Assembly: GCA_036703985.1 (NCBI GenBank)
Contig: DATNQN010000080.1
Span: 37,099-101,098, forward strand
Source of the DNA: Leptolyngbyaceae cyanobacterium
Lineage (GTDB): Bacteria; Cyanobacteriota; Cyanobacteriia; Cyanobacteriales; Aerosakkonemataceae
Direction of reading: 5' to 3'
DNA length: 64,000 nt
Shown: positions 52,444-62,144 of the stretch, in pieces
Position numbering within the stretch: the stretch's first letter is position 1
Layout: every line of letters begins with the position of its first letter
Translations under genes and position numbers: made by a program
The notes under the pieces: generated by a model
Databases searched by the model: none
Seen by the model: only the letters and a program-made list of their open reading frames with translations
Told to the model about the DNA's origin: nothing

Positions 52444-53646
52444 TCACCTGACTACGCAAACACCCCCAACCGATAGAGAGCATCGTTCGGTTTGCCTAGC
52501 AGGAGTTGCCGCCTCTAAATCGCGAGTACTGGCATTATAACTATATTCTCCTGCCGGGAAAAAGCGGTTGGGATTGGCGCAGTAAATATAGGTTTGATTG
52601 CCTTCCGGAAATGAGATTACCGCATAAGAACTCCGCGCTGCCGGACAACTTTCTAAAACACTTAATCCAAACTCATTTTGTAATAATTGTCGTCGAGGAT
52701 CGTTGCTAGCAGAAGATGAACCTAGCGCCGAATTTCTGCCTCGTTGTAAATCTCCAGTAGCAGAGTCGTAGGTGTACTCGCCGGCAGCATAAACTCGGTT
52801 GGCATTGGCACAATATCTGTAAGTTTGAGTTGATTCGGGAAAGTTAACAACTACTAATGAACCGGTGGCAGGAGGACAACTATCGAGAACGCGCAATCCA
52901 AATTCATCTTGAAGGATTTGTCGCCTGGGATCGTTGATGGTAGAAGATGGATTTTGAGCAACGGTTCCTCCTCGTTTTAAATCGCCGCTAATTGCATCGT
53001 AGCTATACTCGCCAGCCGGATAAACCCGATTGGGATTAGCACAATATCTATAAGTTTGATTTGATTCGGTAAAGGTAACTACAACCAGTGAACCTGTGGC
53101 GGGAGGACAGTTATTTAGTACTCGCAATCCAAAATCATTTTGCAATAATTCCCGCCTGGTATCGCTAGTAGAAGTTGAAGAACCTTGTGCAACTGAACTA
53201 TCGTTAATTCCGGAAACCGAAAGGGTGTATCTTCCGCGCGTGTTATTTTGACCGAGTACTAAAAGTCTGTATTGTCCGGTAGTTGGTACGCGATACCGTA
53301 AAGAATTTTGCGTATCGTCATAGGCAACTTGTCTTTGGTTTTGGGATGAAATAAGAACTAGCACTGGTGCGAGATTGCCTTCTTGAATATCGACGGCAAC
53401 GTTTATAATGTCGCCTTGTTGAGCGTTAAAGATGTATTCTTGACCAGTGGCAGTTTGAACGGGAGAATTTGTTCTTGATTGATTTCTAAAGTTGAAAGTT
53501 TCGGAGTTAGCACTGATGGCTCCATCAACGGTGTCGCCATTGTTCAATCTTTCTGCTGCTATATTTAGATCGGCGATCGCAGTTAGCAACATTCCAGCGA
53601 TCGCAAAAGTCGCAGCGATTTTCCCTAAAAACTTGCGGCTGCTCAT
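52444..53646 (-). CDS. Secreted protein with PPC-like domain and three repeats
   Basis: A 400-residue exported protein. Residues about 1-31 are a signal peptide (FLGKIAATFAIAGMLLTAIA). Residues about 33-150 resemble a bacterial pre-peptidase C-terminal (PPC) beta-sandwich: GDTVDGAISANSETFNFRNQ...QTATGQEYIFNAQQGDIIN...TGQYRLLVLGQNNTRGRYTLSV. Then come three repeats of about 77 residues, each starting RR(E/Q)LLQ(N)xFGLxVLxxCP, with YxYCANPNR and AGEYSY, and one conserved Cys pair each. The C-terminus adds CSLSVGGVCVVR. The Cys pairs suggest disulfides in the periplasm or outside. No catalytic motif is seen. Function unknown; it may bind a surface ligand. Monocistronic, downstream of the LD-carboxypeptidase start but in the same orientation. 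Confidence 0.82.
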   Translation of the reverse strand: MSSRKFLGKIAATFAIAGMLLTAIADLNIAAERLNNGDTVDGAISANSETFNFRNQSRTNSPVQTATGQEYIFNAQQGDIINVAVDIQEGNLAPVLVLISSQNQRQVAYDDTQNSLRYRVPTTGQYRLLVLGQNNTRGRYTLSVSGINDSSVAQGSSTSTSDTRRELLQNDFGLRVLNNCPPATGSLVVVTFTESNQTYRYCANPNRVYPAGEYSYDAISGDLKRGGTVAQNPSSTINDPRRQILQDEFGLRVLDSCPPATGSLVVVNFPESTQTYRYCANANRVYAAGEYTYDSATGDLQRGRNSALGSSSASNDPRRQLLQNEFGLSVLESCPAARSSYAVISFPEGNQTYIYCANPNRFFPAGEYSYNASTRDLEAATPARQTERCSLSVGGVCVVR

Positions 53647-53728
53647 CTTATGCCCCCTATTCTGCCAAAAAAGTTGCTTGCTGTTTGACAGATTATATAT
53701 AGTTACGGTTCCCTACGACACCAAGAAA

Positions 53729-54745
53729 TCACCCAAAGCTTAAAATGCCTCCATCACTATCGAGGTGAGCTTCAATACCTACTGGTAAGGCTGCATTTGG
53801 CCCATCGTGACCGAAAGGTAACTCTGAAATGATGGGAATGCCAAGGTCGCGCAAGCGATCGCGCAAAACTTCCTCTACAGTAAAACTAGGTGCTGGTGCA
53901 TCGCAGCGGCTAAAACGTCCCAAGGCAATTCCTTTGATTTTCTCAAAAGCACCACACATTCGCCATTGAGTTAATACTCTGTCAATGCGATAAGGATATT
54001 CCGTCACATCCTCGAAAGCCAGAATTACTCCTTCTAATTCCGGTAAAAGAGGCGTTCCCAACAGATGAGTCGCTACTGTGAGGTTAGCGGGAAGTAAAAT
54101 TCCGGTTGCTTTACCACCACACCATCCTATCCCCGGTAATGGTTGTAGGGGTTTTCCTTCTACCCAATCAAATAATCTTTGAATCGACCAATCCGGTTCG
54201 GATGCTAAAGTGGTCAACAAAGGGCCGTGAACGCCAGAAATCTGATGATTAAATAAACTCCACAACAGTGCTGTCACGTCGGAGAAGCCAATTAGCCATT
54301 TGTTCGTAGTGAGGACTTTAGTCCTCTGAGTAAAAGGACTAAAGTCCTTACTACCAACGTTTGTCGTGAGGACTTCAGTCCTCGTTCCCCTTCCCGTAAT
54401 TTCAGAATCCTCAAACGGCCATATCCAATTTTCCAATATCCGAGTACTTCCAAAACCACCTCTAGCACAAAGAATTCCCTTGACTTCGGGATCTAGCCAT
54501 GCTTCTTTCAACTGGTGGCGGCGATTTTCATCGATTCCCGCCAAATAACCCCAACGGTCTTCTACGCCAGGATCGATTTCTACACGATAACCGCGATCGC
54601 GCCAGATTTGCACCCCTTTTTCAAATGCCTCAAATTCTTTTAATGCACCGCTGGGTGCAATTACTCGCAGCAAATCACCCGGTTTTAAAGCTGGTGGAAT
54701 TTGACAGATATCAATTTTTTGTACTTTTGCAGTATGTTCGATCAC
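53729..54745 (-). CDS. ldcA: LD-carboxypeptidase (S66 family) carrying an in-frame repeat insertion
   Basis: A 338-residue S66 peptidase; the family trims tetrapeptides during murein recycling (LdcA) or cleaves related compounds (MccF). Visible: [20 protein letters not shown] near the start, [11 protein letters not shown], catalytic Ser in [22 protein letters not shown], Glu in [16 protein letters not shown], and His in [16 protein letters not shown]. Between ENWIWPFED and KWLIGFSD, where relatives have a short loop, there are about 30 extra residues ([10 protein letters not shown]...RTKVLTTN) encoded by a dispersed palindromic element (54306-54383). The frame is kept, so the protein may still fold with a surface loop. 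The gene's start overlaps the permease stop by 4 bp, so the two are coupled. Confidence 0.92.
   Translation of the reverse strand: MIEHTAKVQKIDICQIPPALKPGDLLRVIAPSGALKEFEAFEKGVQIWRDRGYRVEIDPGVEDRWGYLAGIDENRRHQLKEAWLDPEVKGILCARGGFGSTRILENWIWPFEDSEITGRGTRTEVLTTNVGSKDFSPFTQRTKVLTTNKWLIGFSDVTALLWSLFNHQISGVHGPLLTTLASEPDWSIQRLFDWVEGKPLQPLPGIGWCGGKATGILLPANLTVATHLLGTPLLPELEGVILAFEDVTEYPYRIDRVLTQWRMCGAFEKIKGIALGRFSRCDAPAPSFTVEEVLRDRLRDLGIPIISELPFGHDGPNAALPVGIEAHLDSDGGILSFG
54306..54383. repeat. GTGAGGACTTTAGTCCT palindromic element inside ldcA
   Basis: GTAGTGAGGACTTTAGTCCT (54306-54325) and AGGACTAAAGTCCTTACTAC (54335-54354) are inverted with one mismatch, followed by a third arm GTCGTGAGGACTTCAGTCCTC (54363-54383). 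The complement of this third arm and its flank matches the intergenic element at 14876-14940 (GAGGACTGAAGTCCT(T/C)AC(T/G)ACAAAC). All of it is translated as part of LdcA. Confidence 0.92.
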
Positions 54746-56193
54746 AAAGGTTGACTAATTTTTTGATTTTCAGTTAGCTGTTCGGTTGGCTGATTCAATT
54801 TACTATTTTTCCTACCATAGGTGAAGTAGATCAGCAAACCAATTGCCAGCCAAGCTATCAATCGCAACCAAGTACCGAAGGAAAGAGAAAACATTTGCAC
54901 TGCCGATATTAATGCACCTAAAATTGGTACGAAAGGAACCAAAGGCGTTTGGAAAGGTCTTGGCAAATCCGGTCGAGTGCGTCGCAAAATTAACACTGCG
55001 ATCGAAACAATCACAAATGCTAATAAAGTTCCGATGGAAACTAATTCGCCTAACACGCTGATGGGTAACAATCCACCCAACAGCATCGCAACTCCTCCAG
55101 ATACAAGGGTTGATATATAAGGCGTGCGAAATTTGGGATGGATTTTGGCAAATTGCGGTGGTAGCAATCCATCATTTGCCATTGCGTAAAAGATGCGCGA
55201 TTGTCCTAACAGGAATACAACAATTACGGAACTCATACCCGCGATCGCACCTATTTTAACGATCGGTCGCAGCCACAGCAAGCCTTCTCCTACGGCATTT
55301 ACTCCCACTGCGATCGGATCTGGTACATTCAATTGTTGATAAGGCACAATCCCCGTCAAAACTAGCACTACTGCAATATACAGCACCGTCGCCACCACCA
55401 AAGAAACTAGAATTGCGATCGGCATATCTCGCTGGGGATTTTTAGCTTCTTGCGCTGCACAAGAAATCGCATCAAACCCAATATAAGTAAAGAAAACAAC
55501 CCCCGCACCCCGCAAAATCCCACTCCAACCAAAACTGCCGAAATTTCCCGTATTTTCCGGAATAAAGGGAAACCAATTTTGTTGATTGATATAAGCTACA
55601 CCACCAAATATAAATAGTAAAATTACTATCGTTTTTACAACGACGATGAAATTATTCACTGCCGTTGATTCCCGAATGCCAATTACTTGCAATATCGTCA
55701 TCAAAGCAATAATAAACATAGCTGGCAAGTTTAACGGCGGATTGGTAAACTCAGGAGGAATCACAATTCCTATATCTTTAAGCAAACTCACCACATATCC
55801 CGACCAACCCGCAGAAACCGTTGCACCGCAAAAAATATATTCTAATATCAAATCCCAACCGATAATCCAGGCAATTATTTCCCCTAACGTCGCATAAGCA
55901 TAAGTATAAGCACTCCCTGCAATCGGAATCATCGAAGCAAATTCGGCATAGCAAAGTCCGCACATCCCGCAGCCAAAAGCCGCCAACATAAATGAAATGG
56001 CGATTGATGGGCCAGCATAATTAGCGGCTGCTTGTCCGCTCAGCACGAAAATTCCCGCACCGATAATTCCGCCAATTCCTAACGCGATCAGAGCTAATAA
56101 ACCAAGAGATTTTTGTAGTCCTTCAGGATTATCTAGTTGGTTAGTTTTTACTAAGTCGTCTACAGATTTTTTGGAAAATAATCCAGTTGCCAT
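54742..56193 (-). CDS. APC-family amino-acid permease
   Basis: A 483-residue inner-membrane transporter with 12 or more TM helices, of the cationic amino-acid transporter (CAT-like) branch. The first helix carries [28 protein letters not shown], whose [11 protein letters not shown] motif binds the substrate carboxylate. Later conserved parts are [45 protein letters not shown] with [15 protein letters not shown], and [25 protein letters not shown]. Length and topology are complete. The stop overlaps the start of ldcA (ATGA-type, 4 bp), so amino-acid uptake and murein peptide cleavage are co-translated. The exact substrate is unknown. Confidence 0.93.
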   Translation of the reverse strand: MATGLFSKKSVDDLVKTNQLDNPEGLQKSLGLLALIALGIGGIIGAGIFVLSGQAAANYAGPSIAISFMLAAFGCGMCGLCYAEFASMIPIAGSAYTYAYATLGEIIAWIIGWDLILEYIFCGATVSAGWSGYVVSLLKDIGIVIPPEFTNPPLNLPAMFIIALMTILQVIGIRESTAVNNFIVVVKTIVILLFIFGGVAYINQQNWFPFIPENTGNFGSFGWSGILRGAGVVFFTYIGFDAISCAAQEAKNPQRDMPIAILVSLVVATVLYIAVVLVLTGIVPYQQLNVPDPIAVGVNAVGEGLLWLRPIVKIGAIAGMSSVIVVFLLGQSRIFYAMANDGLLPPQFAKIHPKFRTPYISTLVSGGVAMLLGGLLPISVLGELVSIGTLLAFVIVSIAVLILRRTRPDLPRPFQTPLVPFVPILGALISAVQMFSLSFGTWLRLIAWLAIGLLIYFTYGRKNSKLNQPTEQLTENQKISQPL

Positions 56194-56434
56194 TTTTTAA
56201 CAGGGTTTTCCATATTTTGCAATACTTTTACTTTTGTAAAGCAACTGGTCAATTTCGTCAATTAAATCATAGATTCGAGCGAAGAATAAATTTTATCCTA
56301 CTCAGTCCCTCACTCACTGGTAATCTGTACCAGAATTCCCTGGTTGCTGAGGGAACGATCGCACTTTTTCCCTCAGATAATCTAGATGCGATCGTCCATA
56401 ATTAAACTAACTGCTCTAAAATCCTATATAACCT

Positions 56435-56995
56435 ATGACCACAACCATTAAACCCAAACTAACCCTAGAAGAGTTCCTGAAACTCCCAGAAACTAAACCA
56501 GGATCGGAATTTATCAACGGAAAAATTATTCAGAAACCTATGCCCCAAGGTGAACACAGCTTACTTCAGTTTGAAGTTTGCGAGACAATAAATCGAGTAG
56601 CTAAAAGCCAAAAAGTTGCTATGGCGTTTCCTGAACTACGCTGCACGTTTGGCGGTGAATCAATCATACCAGATATTGCCGTGTTCCGGTGGGAAAGAAT
56701 TCCCAGGCAACCAAATGGCAGAATAGCTAATCGTTTTGACATTCATCCCGATTGGGCGATCGAAATTCTTTCTCCAGACCAAAAGCAAAGTATAGTACTT
56801 GCTAAATTATTGCATTGTTCGCGACACGGCACTGAATTAGGTTGGTTAATCGACCCGGATGCAGAAGGTATTCTAGGAATTTTTCCCGGTCAGCGAGTAG
56901 AATTTTTTCAAGGTGCTACTCAATTACCCGTAATTGCAGGAATTGAATTAGAACTGACAGTCGAACAGGTTTTTAGTTGGTTAACTTTTAATTGA
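56435..56995 (+). CDS. Uma2 family protein (DUF820), second copy
   Basis: A 186-residue Uma2/DUF820 protein. Family features: LTLEEFLKLPETKPGSEFINGKI at the N-terminus, PDIAVFRWERIP (core Asp), DWAIEILSPDQKQS (core Glu), KLLHCSRHGTELGWLIDPD and a C-terminal strand-rich end. It belongs to a different subgroup from the gene at 11875 (longer GWLIDPDAEGILGIFPG loop). The ATG follows CTATATAACCT with no clear ribosome site. It stands alone 26 bp before the sugar-binding lipoprotein gene on the same strand; whether these are co-transcribed is unclear. Confidence 0.9.
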   Translation: MTTTIKPKLTLEEFLKLPETKPGSEFINGKIIQKPMPQGEHSLLQFEVCETINRVAKSQKVAMAFPELRCTFGGESIIPDIAVFRWERIPRQPNGRIANRFDIHPDWAIEILSPDQKQSIVLAKLLHCSRHGTELGWLIDPDAEGILGIFPGQRVEFFQGATQLPVIAGIELELTVEQVFSWLTFN

Positions 56996-57021
56996 ATTTC
57001 ACTCAATAGAAATTAAAAATA

Positions 57022-58296
57022 ATGATAAAAAAGTGGTTGCAGAAATTCAGCGTAATTTTACTATGCTTTATTCTTTTATTTTTAAGCGGCTGTCAGTCAA
57101 AAAATATTAGTAACAACAATGTAATTCACCTCACGTTATGGCATGGCATGAATCCGCCGCCAAACAGAGAGGTATTTCAAAAACTAGTAGATAAATTTAA
57201 TCGAAATCACCCTGATATACAAGTAGAATCTCTTTACATTGGTCAATCCGATCAACAAATGCCGAAAATCTTAACGGCAGTAGTCGGCAATTCACCGCCG
57301 GATATGTTCTGGTTTGATTCTTTAATTACTGGAAGATTGGTGGAATTAGGAGCAATCAAACCATTAGAAGACTGGTTAAATAATTCTCCGTTAAAGAGAG
57401 AAATCGAACCTAGTTTATTTGAAGGAATGGAATTAAATGGACATATTTGGTCAATTCCATTTACTACCAGTAATTTAGGCATCTATTACCGTCCGAGTTT
57501 ATTTAAAGCAGCGGGTATTACCAAATTACCTGAAACTTGGGAAGAACTAAGGCAAGCTGCGAAGAAACTTACGGTAGATAAAAATGGTGATGGACAGATA
57601 GACCAGTATGGCATAATGTTACCTTTAGGTAAAGGAGAATGGACTGTTTTTAGTTGGTTGCCTTTCATGTTTAGCGGTGGTGGCGAGTTATTAAAAGATA
57701 ACAAACCAAATTTAGTTAATCCCGGTGCGATCGCAGCTTTGCAATTTTGGTCGGACTTATTAAAAGATGGCTCGGCTATTCTTTCCGAACCAGAAAGAGG
57801 TTATGAAGAAGACCGTTTAGTGGCTGGTAAAATAGCCATGCAAATAACTGGCCCTTGGACTTTAAACTATTTCCAAAAAGCCGGGATTGATTTTGCAGTG
57901 ATGCCAATTCCTAGCGGTAAGAAAAAAGGAACTGTAGTAGGGGGAGCCAATATATTTGTAATGAAAACTACTACTGAAAGAGAGAAAGCATCACTTGCAT
58001 TCTTGGAGTATGTTTTAAGCGAAGAATTCCAAACAAAATTATTTGTAGAAACCGGGTCTTTGCCAATTAATATTAAATCAAAAAAAAGCAAAGCTTATCA
58101 AGAATTTGTAGCTAAACAACCAGCATTTAAGGTTTTTTTAGAACAAATGCCTTGGGCGCGTTCCCGTCCAATTATTTCTAAGTATTCCATTCTTTCGGAA
58201 AATTTGGGTCGAGCGATCGAAGAAACTTTGCTGGGTAATTCCCCGGAAAAAGCTCTCGAAAAAACGCAAGGGCGTCTAAAATTAATTTGGGATTAG
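57022..58296 (+). CDS. ABC transporter sugar-binding lipoprotein (family 1 solute-binding protein)
   Basis: A 424-residue extracytoplasmic binding protein. The N-terminus is a lipoprotein signal (basic MIKKWLQK, hydrophobic core, lipobox FLSGC with Cys near 24). The mature part has IHLTLWHGMNPPPNREVFQKL, a core-pattern NGDGQIDQYGIMLPLGKGEW, FMFSGGGELL, AGKIAMQITGPWTLNYF and VVGGANIFVMKT, all typical of UgpB/MalE-like proteins. No permease or ATPase gene is adjacent: the next gene is convergent. So it must work with a transporter encoded elsewhere, or as a sensor. It could bind oligosaccharides or glycerol-phosphate compounds; the substrate is not predictable. Confidence 0.92.
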   Translation: MIKKWLQKFSVILLCFILLFLSGCQSKNISNNNVIHLTLWHGMNPPPNREVFQKLVDKFNRNHPDIQVESLYIGQSDQQMPKILTAVVGNSPPDMFWFDSLITGRLVELGAIKPLEDWLNNSPLKREIEPSLFEGMELNGHIWSIPFTTSNLGIYYRPSLFKAAGITKLPETWEELRQAAKKLTVDKNGDGQIDQYGIMLPLGKGEWTVFSWLPFMFSGGGELLKDNKPNLVNPGAIAALQFWSDLLKDGSAILSEPERGYEEDRLVAGKIAMQITGPWTLNYFQKAGIDFAVMPIPSGKKKGTVVGGANIFVMKTTTEREKASLAFLEYVLSEEFQTKLFVETGSLPINIKSKKSKAYQEFVAKQPAFKVFLEQMPWARSRPIISKYSILSENLGRAIEETLLGNSPEKALEKTQGRLKLIWD

Positions 58297-58324
58297 CTGT
58301 CGATCGCGAAAACGAGTTTTTCAC

Positions 58325-59401
58325 TCAATTTTTACGCGATCGCAAAATATCCGCAAACCACTCTTCCACGCGATCGCCCATCGCTGCCAACGAAAATTCG
58401 GCTTCTGCTGAGGCGCGACAGGCATCGCGACTTATGCGATCGATACTTTTAATTGCCTCTACTAGCCCATCTATACTATCTGGTTCTACCAGAAAACCCG
58501 TTTTCTCATGTTCGATAATTTCCGTAGGGCCACCACGACGATAACAAATTACAGGCACACCGCAAGCTAGCGCTTCCACTACCACGTTGCCAAATCCTTC
58601 TACTAAATGAGGCGTCATTAAAAATGCCTTACATACTCCTAATTCCTTCTGCAACTTGTCGGTGGAAAGAAAACCCAAATATTCAATTCGGGCAAACGGA
58701 TAAGCCTGATTCACCTTTTCCCAGTAATCTTCATCCTGCATCGCCCCCATAATCTTCAAAACATCTCCCGTTTTTTCCACAGCCGCTACAGCCTCTTCTA
58801 GACCTTTTTCCGGAGAAATTCGCCCTACCCATGCGATGGCTGATTTTGGCTGTCCGCAAAAGTCGTAAAGGGACATATCAAAGCCATTTTTCAGGCAGCG
58901 ACATACTTCGGCAAAAGGAAAAGTTGCTGCTTGCACCATAGTATGAACGCCGATCGTATCGGGAAACCGCTCTGCCACCTGCTGAATTATCCGATCCATT
59001 GCATCTGACAGGGAACTCATACTTAATAAATGAGCGATCGGACACTCAAAAAATGGAGTTAGATAAAAAGGCAACCAATCGTAAGCAAAATTAACAATTA
59101 AGTCATAGTCAGCTTGCACTCGTCGTGCATAATCCCACATATTTGCCAGTACTGAATTTACAGGTATGCTGACGGGAGTATTTCTTTCTTGAATTTGGGC
59201 GCTGGCTTGAAGTTCTCCTTCAATTTCCACAATTGGTAAATTTGCGATCGCAGAACCTTGCGGTGCAACAACTCTTACAGTATGTCCCCGTCGGATTAGT
59301 TCCTGGGCGATATTTTGTAGAGTTAGTTCTACTCCACCTCCCAATCCCTTACCGAGTGGGGCAACCGGAGTAGAAAGGAACAAAAGTTTTAGGGATAGCA
59401 T
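58325..59401 (-). CDS. GT4-family glycosyltransferase
   Basis: A 358-residue retaining glycosyltransferase of the GT-B fold. It begins MLSLKLLFLSTPVAPLGKGLGGGVE, whose Gly-rich acceptor loop is normal for GT4. The second Rossmann half starts AIAWVGRISPEKGLEEAVAAVEK, and the donor site is MTPHLVEGFGNVVVEALACGVPVICYRRGGPTEII with the EGFGxxxxEA motif. The C-terminus is AAMGDRVEEWFADIL. Cytoplasmic, no TM helix. It converges with the sugar-binding lipoprotein gene, 28 bp apart. Its natural product is unknown; many relatives in cyanobacteria build glycolipids or exopolysaccharide. Confidence 0.92.
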   Translation of the reverse strand: MLSLKLLFLSTPVAPLGKGLGGGVELTLQNIAQELIRRGHTVRVVAPQGSAIANLPIVEIEGELQASAQIQERNTPVSIPVNSVLANMWDYARRVQADYDLIVNFAYDWLPFYLTPFFECPIAHLLSMSSLSDAMDRIIQQVAERFPDTIGVHTMVQAATFPFAEVCRCLKNGFDMSLYDFCGQPKSAIAWVGRISPEKGLEEAVAAVEKTGDVLKIMGAMQDEDYWEKVNQAYPFARIEYLGFLSTDKLQKELGVCKAFLMTPHLVEGFGNVVVEALACGVPVICYRRGGPTEIIEHEKTGFLVEPDSIDGLVEAIKSIDRISRDACRASAEAEFSLAAMGDRVEEWFADILRSRKN

Positions 59402-59554
59402 ACTGATTTGGTGATTAGTAATTAACCATTATTAAAGAACAAATATTTATTATTATAAACCAGACTATTTAAAACCCGATATCTCTGGTTAATTCATGTT
59501 CAAAATAAGCCATGATTGTTAATCCCAATACTGCTTTAAATAAGCGGTATTGGA

Positions 59555-60796
59555 TTAATTTTCTGGATGATTAGAATTTGGTCGATTGGGAAAATTGTCA
59601 ATTGCTGACAATCCCCGAACCCGATTCAACTGGCTTAATGCCCAGCGTGCGGTTTCTTGCACTTCCAGATCGGGATCGTCAACTGCGTAGCGCAACAGTT
59701 GACTGATTTGCGCCATCATATCGTAAATTCTCGTCACGTCCCGAATGGCGTTTTTCCTAACTTCTGGATTTTCATCTTGTAGAGAAAGTACTAAAGCACG
59801 ATTCATCGGTTTTAGCGTCCGATTGCCAATTTGAGATAAAGCTTCTAAAATTAAGCCCCGTTGTTTGGAATCAGCATCAATTAATATATCTACTAGTGGT
59901 TGCATCGCCCGCGAGTCTCCCCGTTGAGCTAATTCCCAAATTGCTTTATGACGCTTGTTCGGATCGGGATTTTGTAAATCTTTAATTAATTCATCAACAA
60001 TATTAATTTTCGACAAGCGAGTTGTTTCTCGCACTTCTAATGCTTCTGCTTTGGCAGGTGGTGTTAGCTCTTCAGGTGGTTTGATTTCTTCATCAGCGAA
60101 CGGTGAAAGATTACTAGTATCGGGATGAGCATTGGTGTGAATTGGCGAACTAGATAATGGGTAATTTTTATTTTTAACAATTTTCTTCCGAATTCCTTTC
60201 GCTTTTCCCCTTAACTGGGGATTTGATAGATCGGGAGGTCGATCTTCTAGAGGTTCTATAGTTGTAGTACGGTGGCCGTTTTGGTTGGTATTTATAAAAT
60301 TGCTGTTGGTATCGGTTTGTTGAACATCTGCGATCGAATTTTCCAGAGCCGAACTTTCTTCAGAGCGATCGTCCGACGAAGAATCTAATGTTTCTGCTTC
60401 GTTGTGATTATCAGACTTTTTGAGCAAGTAAAGTAGTCCGCCAGCTACTATAACCAGGACTGCCCCGATCGCGATCCACCACAATGGCTGATTAGATGAA
60501 GAAGCTCGAGCCTTTGCAGTTGGCTTAGTAGCAGGCTTTTTCTGATTATCGGGCAGTTGTAAATCTTCAATTAATTTATCTAAATTCGGATCTTTAGTTG
60601 GTTTGGGTGAACTGACTTGTGCTACCGATCCGATGGACGGCAAATCAGCCATTAAGCGAGTAGCAGACGTCTTCCCAACCAGCGAGTTTAGCAAATCAGT
60701 ACGGTAGGAATCAGATGAGCTTCCCACTGCACTGGGGGCGAAGCCGACACAAGTCATACAAGAGAGCAGAACTAATGCGGAGCGTGAGGGAATCAT
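59555..60796 (-). CDS. Membrane-anchored HEAT-repeat protein
   Basis: A 413-residue protein. The N-terminus has a signal-peptide-like segment (about 4-24, SALVLLSCMTCVGFAPSAVG). A short region holding DPNLDKLIEDLQLPDNQKK follows, then one TM helix (about 101-124, LWWIAIGAVLVIVAGGLLYLL) and a long polar, Ser/Asn/Glu-rich stretch (about 128-265). The C-terminal about 120 residues are HEAT/PBS-lyase-like repeats: NIVDELIKDLQNPDPNKRHKAIWELAQRGD, VDILIDADSKQRGLILEAL, LQDENPEVRKNAIRDV, DDPDLEVQETARWALSQL. HEAT repeats bind proteins. DLQLPDN and DLQNPDP echo each other on the two sides of the membrane. No catalytic motif; function unknown. Confidence 0.85.
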   Translation of the reverse strand: MIPSRSALVLLSCMTCVGFAPSAVGSSSDSYRTDLLNSLVGKTSATRLMADLPSIGSVAQVSSPKPTKDPNLDKLIEDLQLPDNQKKPATKPTAKARASSSNQPLWWIAIGAVLVIVAGGLLYLLKKSDNHNEAETLDSSSDDRSEESSALENSIADVQQTDTNSNFINTNQNGHRTTTIEPLEDRPPDLSNPQLRGKAKGIRKKIVKNKNYPLSSSPIHTNAHPDTSNLSPFADEEIKPPEELTPPAKAEALEVRETTRLSKINIVDELIKDLQNPDPNKRHKAIWELAQRGDSRAMQPLVDILIDADSKQRGLILEALSQIGNRTLKPMNRALVLSLQDENPEVRKNAIRDVTRIYDMMAQISQLLRYAVDDPDLEVQETARWALSQLNRVRGLSAIDNFPNRPNSNHPEN

Positions 60797-60965
60797 AAAC
60801 TAACTCAGGGGTATAAGGGGTAGCCAGCATGACCCACTGGGTAGATGAGTTTGAGCTAGTTTAATAGTAAACTGCCATCCGTCTATGAACACAGTCGAGA
60901 TGAGTTAGCTCCCACAAGACTCACCTAAAATCTAAGGTAGAAATCAGCGGCTTCCTTTGGCTAAT

Positions 60966-62144
60966 TTAGCGCCAAATTTGGGATTCCGATTCGGTTAATG
61001 GGAGGGAAACCTTTACCAATTCTTGCTTACAAGGTTCTAAAAGGGATTTCTTTTCCTCAGTTGCTAATTTTTCAGCGTTGACTTGTGCTTCCGATACTTT
61101 AGGCTGCATCCGCTTAGCCAAAATATCCCGTTGATTGACTAAATAGATGCTAACTAAAGTAAGGCCGACTCCTACCCATTGATGGGGTTGCAGCATTTCC
61201 GAGAGGAAGAGATTGCCAAAGAGCAAAGCAAATACCGGAGTTAAGAAGGTAAGAGAACTCAGACTGGTTAAGCTACCTGTTTTGGCGAAGTAAAAGAATA
61301 AACCGTAGGCGATCGCGCTACCAAAAATCGTCGAATAACCCAATGCCACCCAGCTAGACGCGGTTAAATGCTGCCACTGCTCGGATTCTAAACCAGCCGA
61401 CAGACCAAACAAAGGTAATCCACCTAAAATCATGTGCCAACCAGTGGCAACTACCGGATCGGTGTAGCGACAGACAATCCGAATAATTACCGTTCCCGCT
61501 GCCATCGAAAGAGCGGCTAACAGCATCAGCCACTCACCATTTTGAAATAAATTTTGAATGTCTAAAGAGGCAGTGAATTCCTTACCTTGGAGCAATCCGA
61601 AAATCCACTCTTGGGGTAAACCGATGGAACTAATACCGATTACACCAATTGCTAATCCCAGCCATCCCCACCATCCAATCCTCTCTTGAAACAGCCATAG
61701 GGATAATAAAGCCACTGCTAAAGGTTGAGAGTCAATCATCACCGAGCCCAAACCAGCACCAGTGCGAACCAATCCCTCTGCTAAAAAGCCTTGGAACATT
61801 GCCCCGTCTACCAAGGCAAACAATGCAATCCACCACCAAGCTAACCAACTACGGGGTTGAGATCTGCCAGTTAATGCAGCAAACAATAATACCAGAACTC
61901 CAGCCGGGAACAACCGCACTCCAGCCATAAACAAAGGTGTCGTCTCGTTGACCACTCCTTTCATCGCTACCATTGCCGTACCCCAGAAGAAAAACGGGGC
62001 GATTAGGAGTAGCCCAGCCAAAGGAGATCTCGAATGCGTCAACTTGCTTTCAATCCCTGAAAGGGATTCGAGTTGCGTATCTTGGGGCGAGAAAATCGAT
62101 CTTAAGCTTTTTGGCATTTCAAATAATATTGGTATCAACTGCAT
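60966..62144 (-). CDS. EamA/DMT-family transporter
   Basis: A 392-residue membrane protein with ten TM helices in two EamA halves. Start ATG 62144 (MQLIPILFEMPKSL), preferred because AAGGGAGCC lies at ribosome-site distance; the frame is open to a TTG at 62168 and another ATG is at 62117. EamA landmarks are LLIAPFFFWGTAMVAMKGVVNETTP, FQGFLAEGLVRTGAGLGSVMIDSQPLAVALLS and, in the second half, TIFGSAIAYGLFFYFAKTGSLTSLSSLTFLTPVFALLFG. About 45 residues of soluble N-terminus and 50 of charged C-terminus are extra. DMT proteins export amino acids or other metabolites; the substrate is unknown. Monocistronic. Confidence 0.92.
   Translation of the reverse strand: MQLIPILFEMPKSLRSIFSPQDTQLESLSGIESKLTHSRSPLAGLLLIAPFFFWGTAMVAMKGVVNETTPLFMAGVRLFPAGVLVLLFAALTGRSQPRSWLAWWWIALFALVDGAMFQGFLAEGLVRTGAGLGSVMIDSQPLAVALLSLWLFQERIGWWGWLGLAIGVIGISSIGLPQEWIFGLLQGKEFTASLDIQNLFQNGEWLMLLAALSMAAGTVIIRIVCRYTDPVVATGWHMILGGLPLFGLSAGLESEQWQHLTASSWVALGYSTIFGSAIAYGLFFYFAKTGSLTSLSSLTFLTPVFALLFGNLFLSEMLQPHQWVGVGLTLVSIYLVNQRDILAKRMQPKVSEAQVNAEKLATEEKKSLLEPCKQELVKVSLPLTESESQIWR

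Noticed and set aside
52506..54777. Several plus-strand frames of 60-92 codons opposite the secreted repeat protein and ldcA
   Set aside because: They are shadows of conserved minus-strand genes with no start signals.
62047..62069. CRISPR-repeat-like sequence CTTTCAATCCCTGAAAGGG
   Set aside because: It resembles the 5' part of some cyanobacterial CRISPR repeats, but there is only one copy, no spacers, and it is inside the EamA coding sequence.
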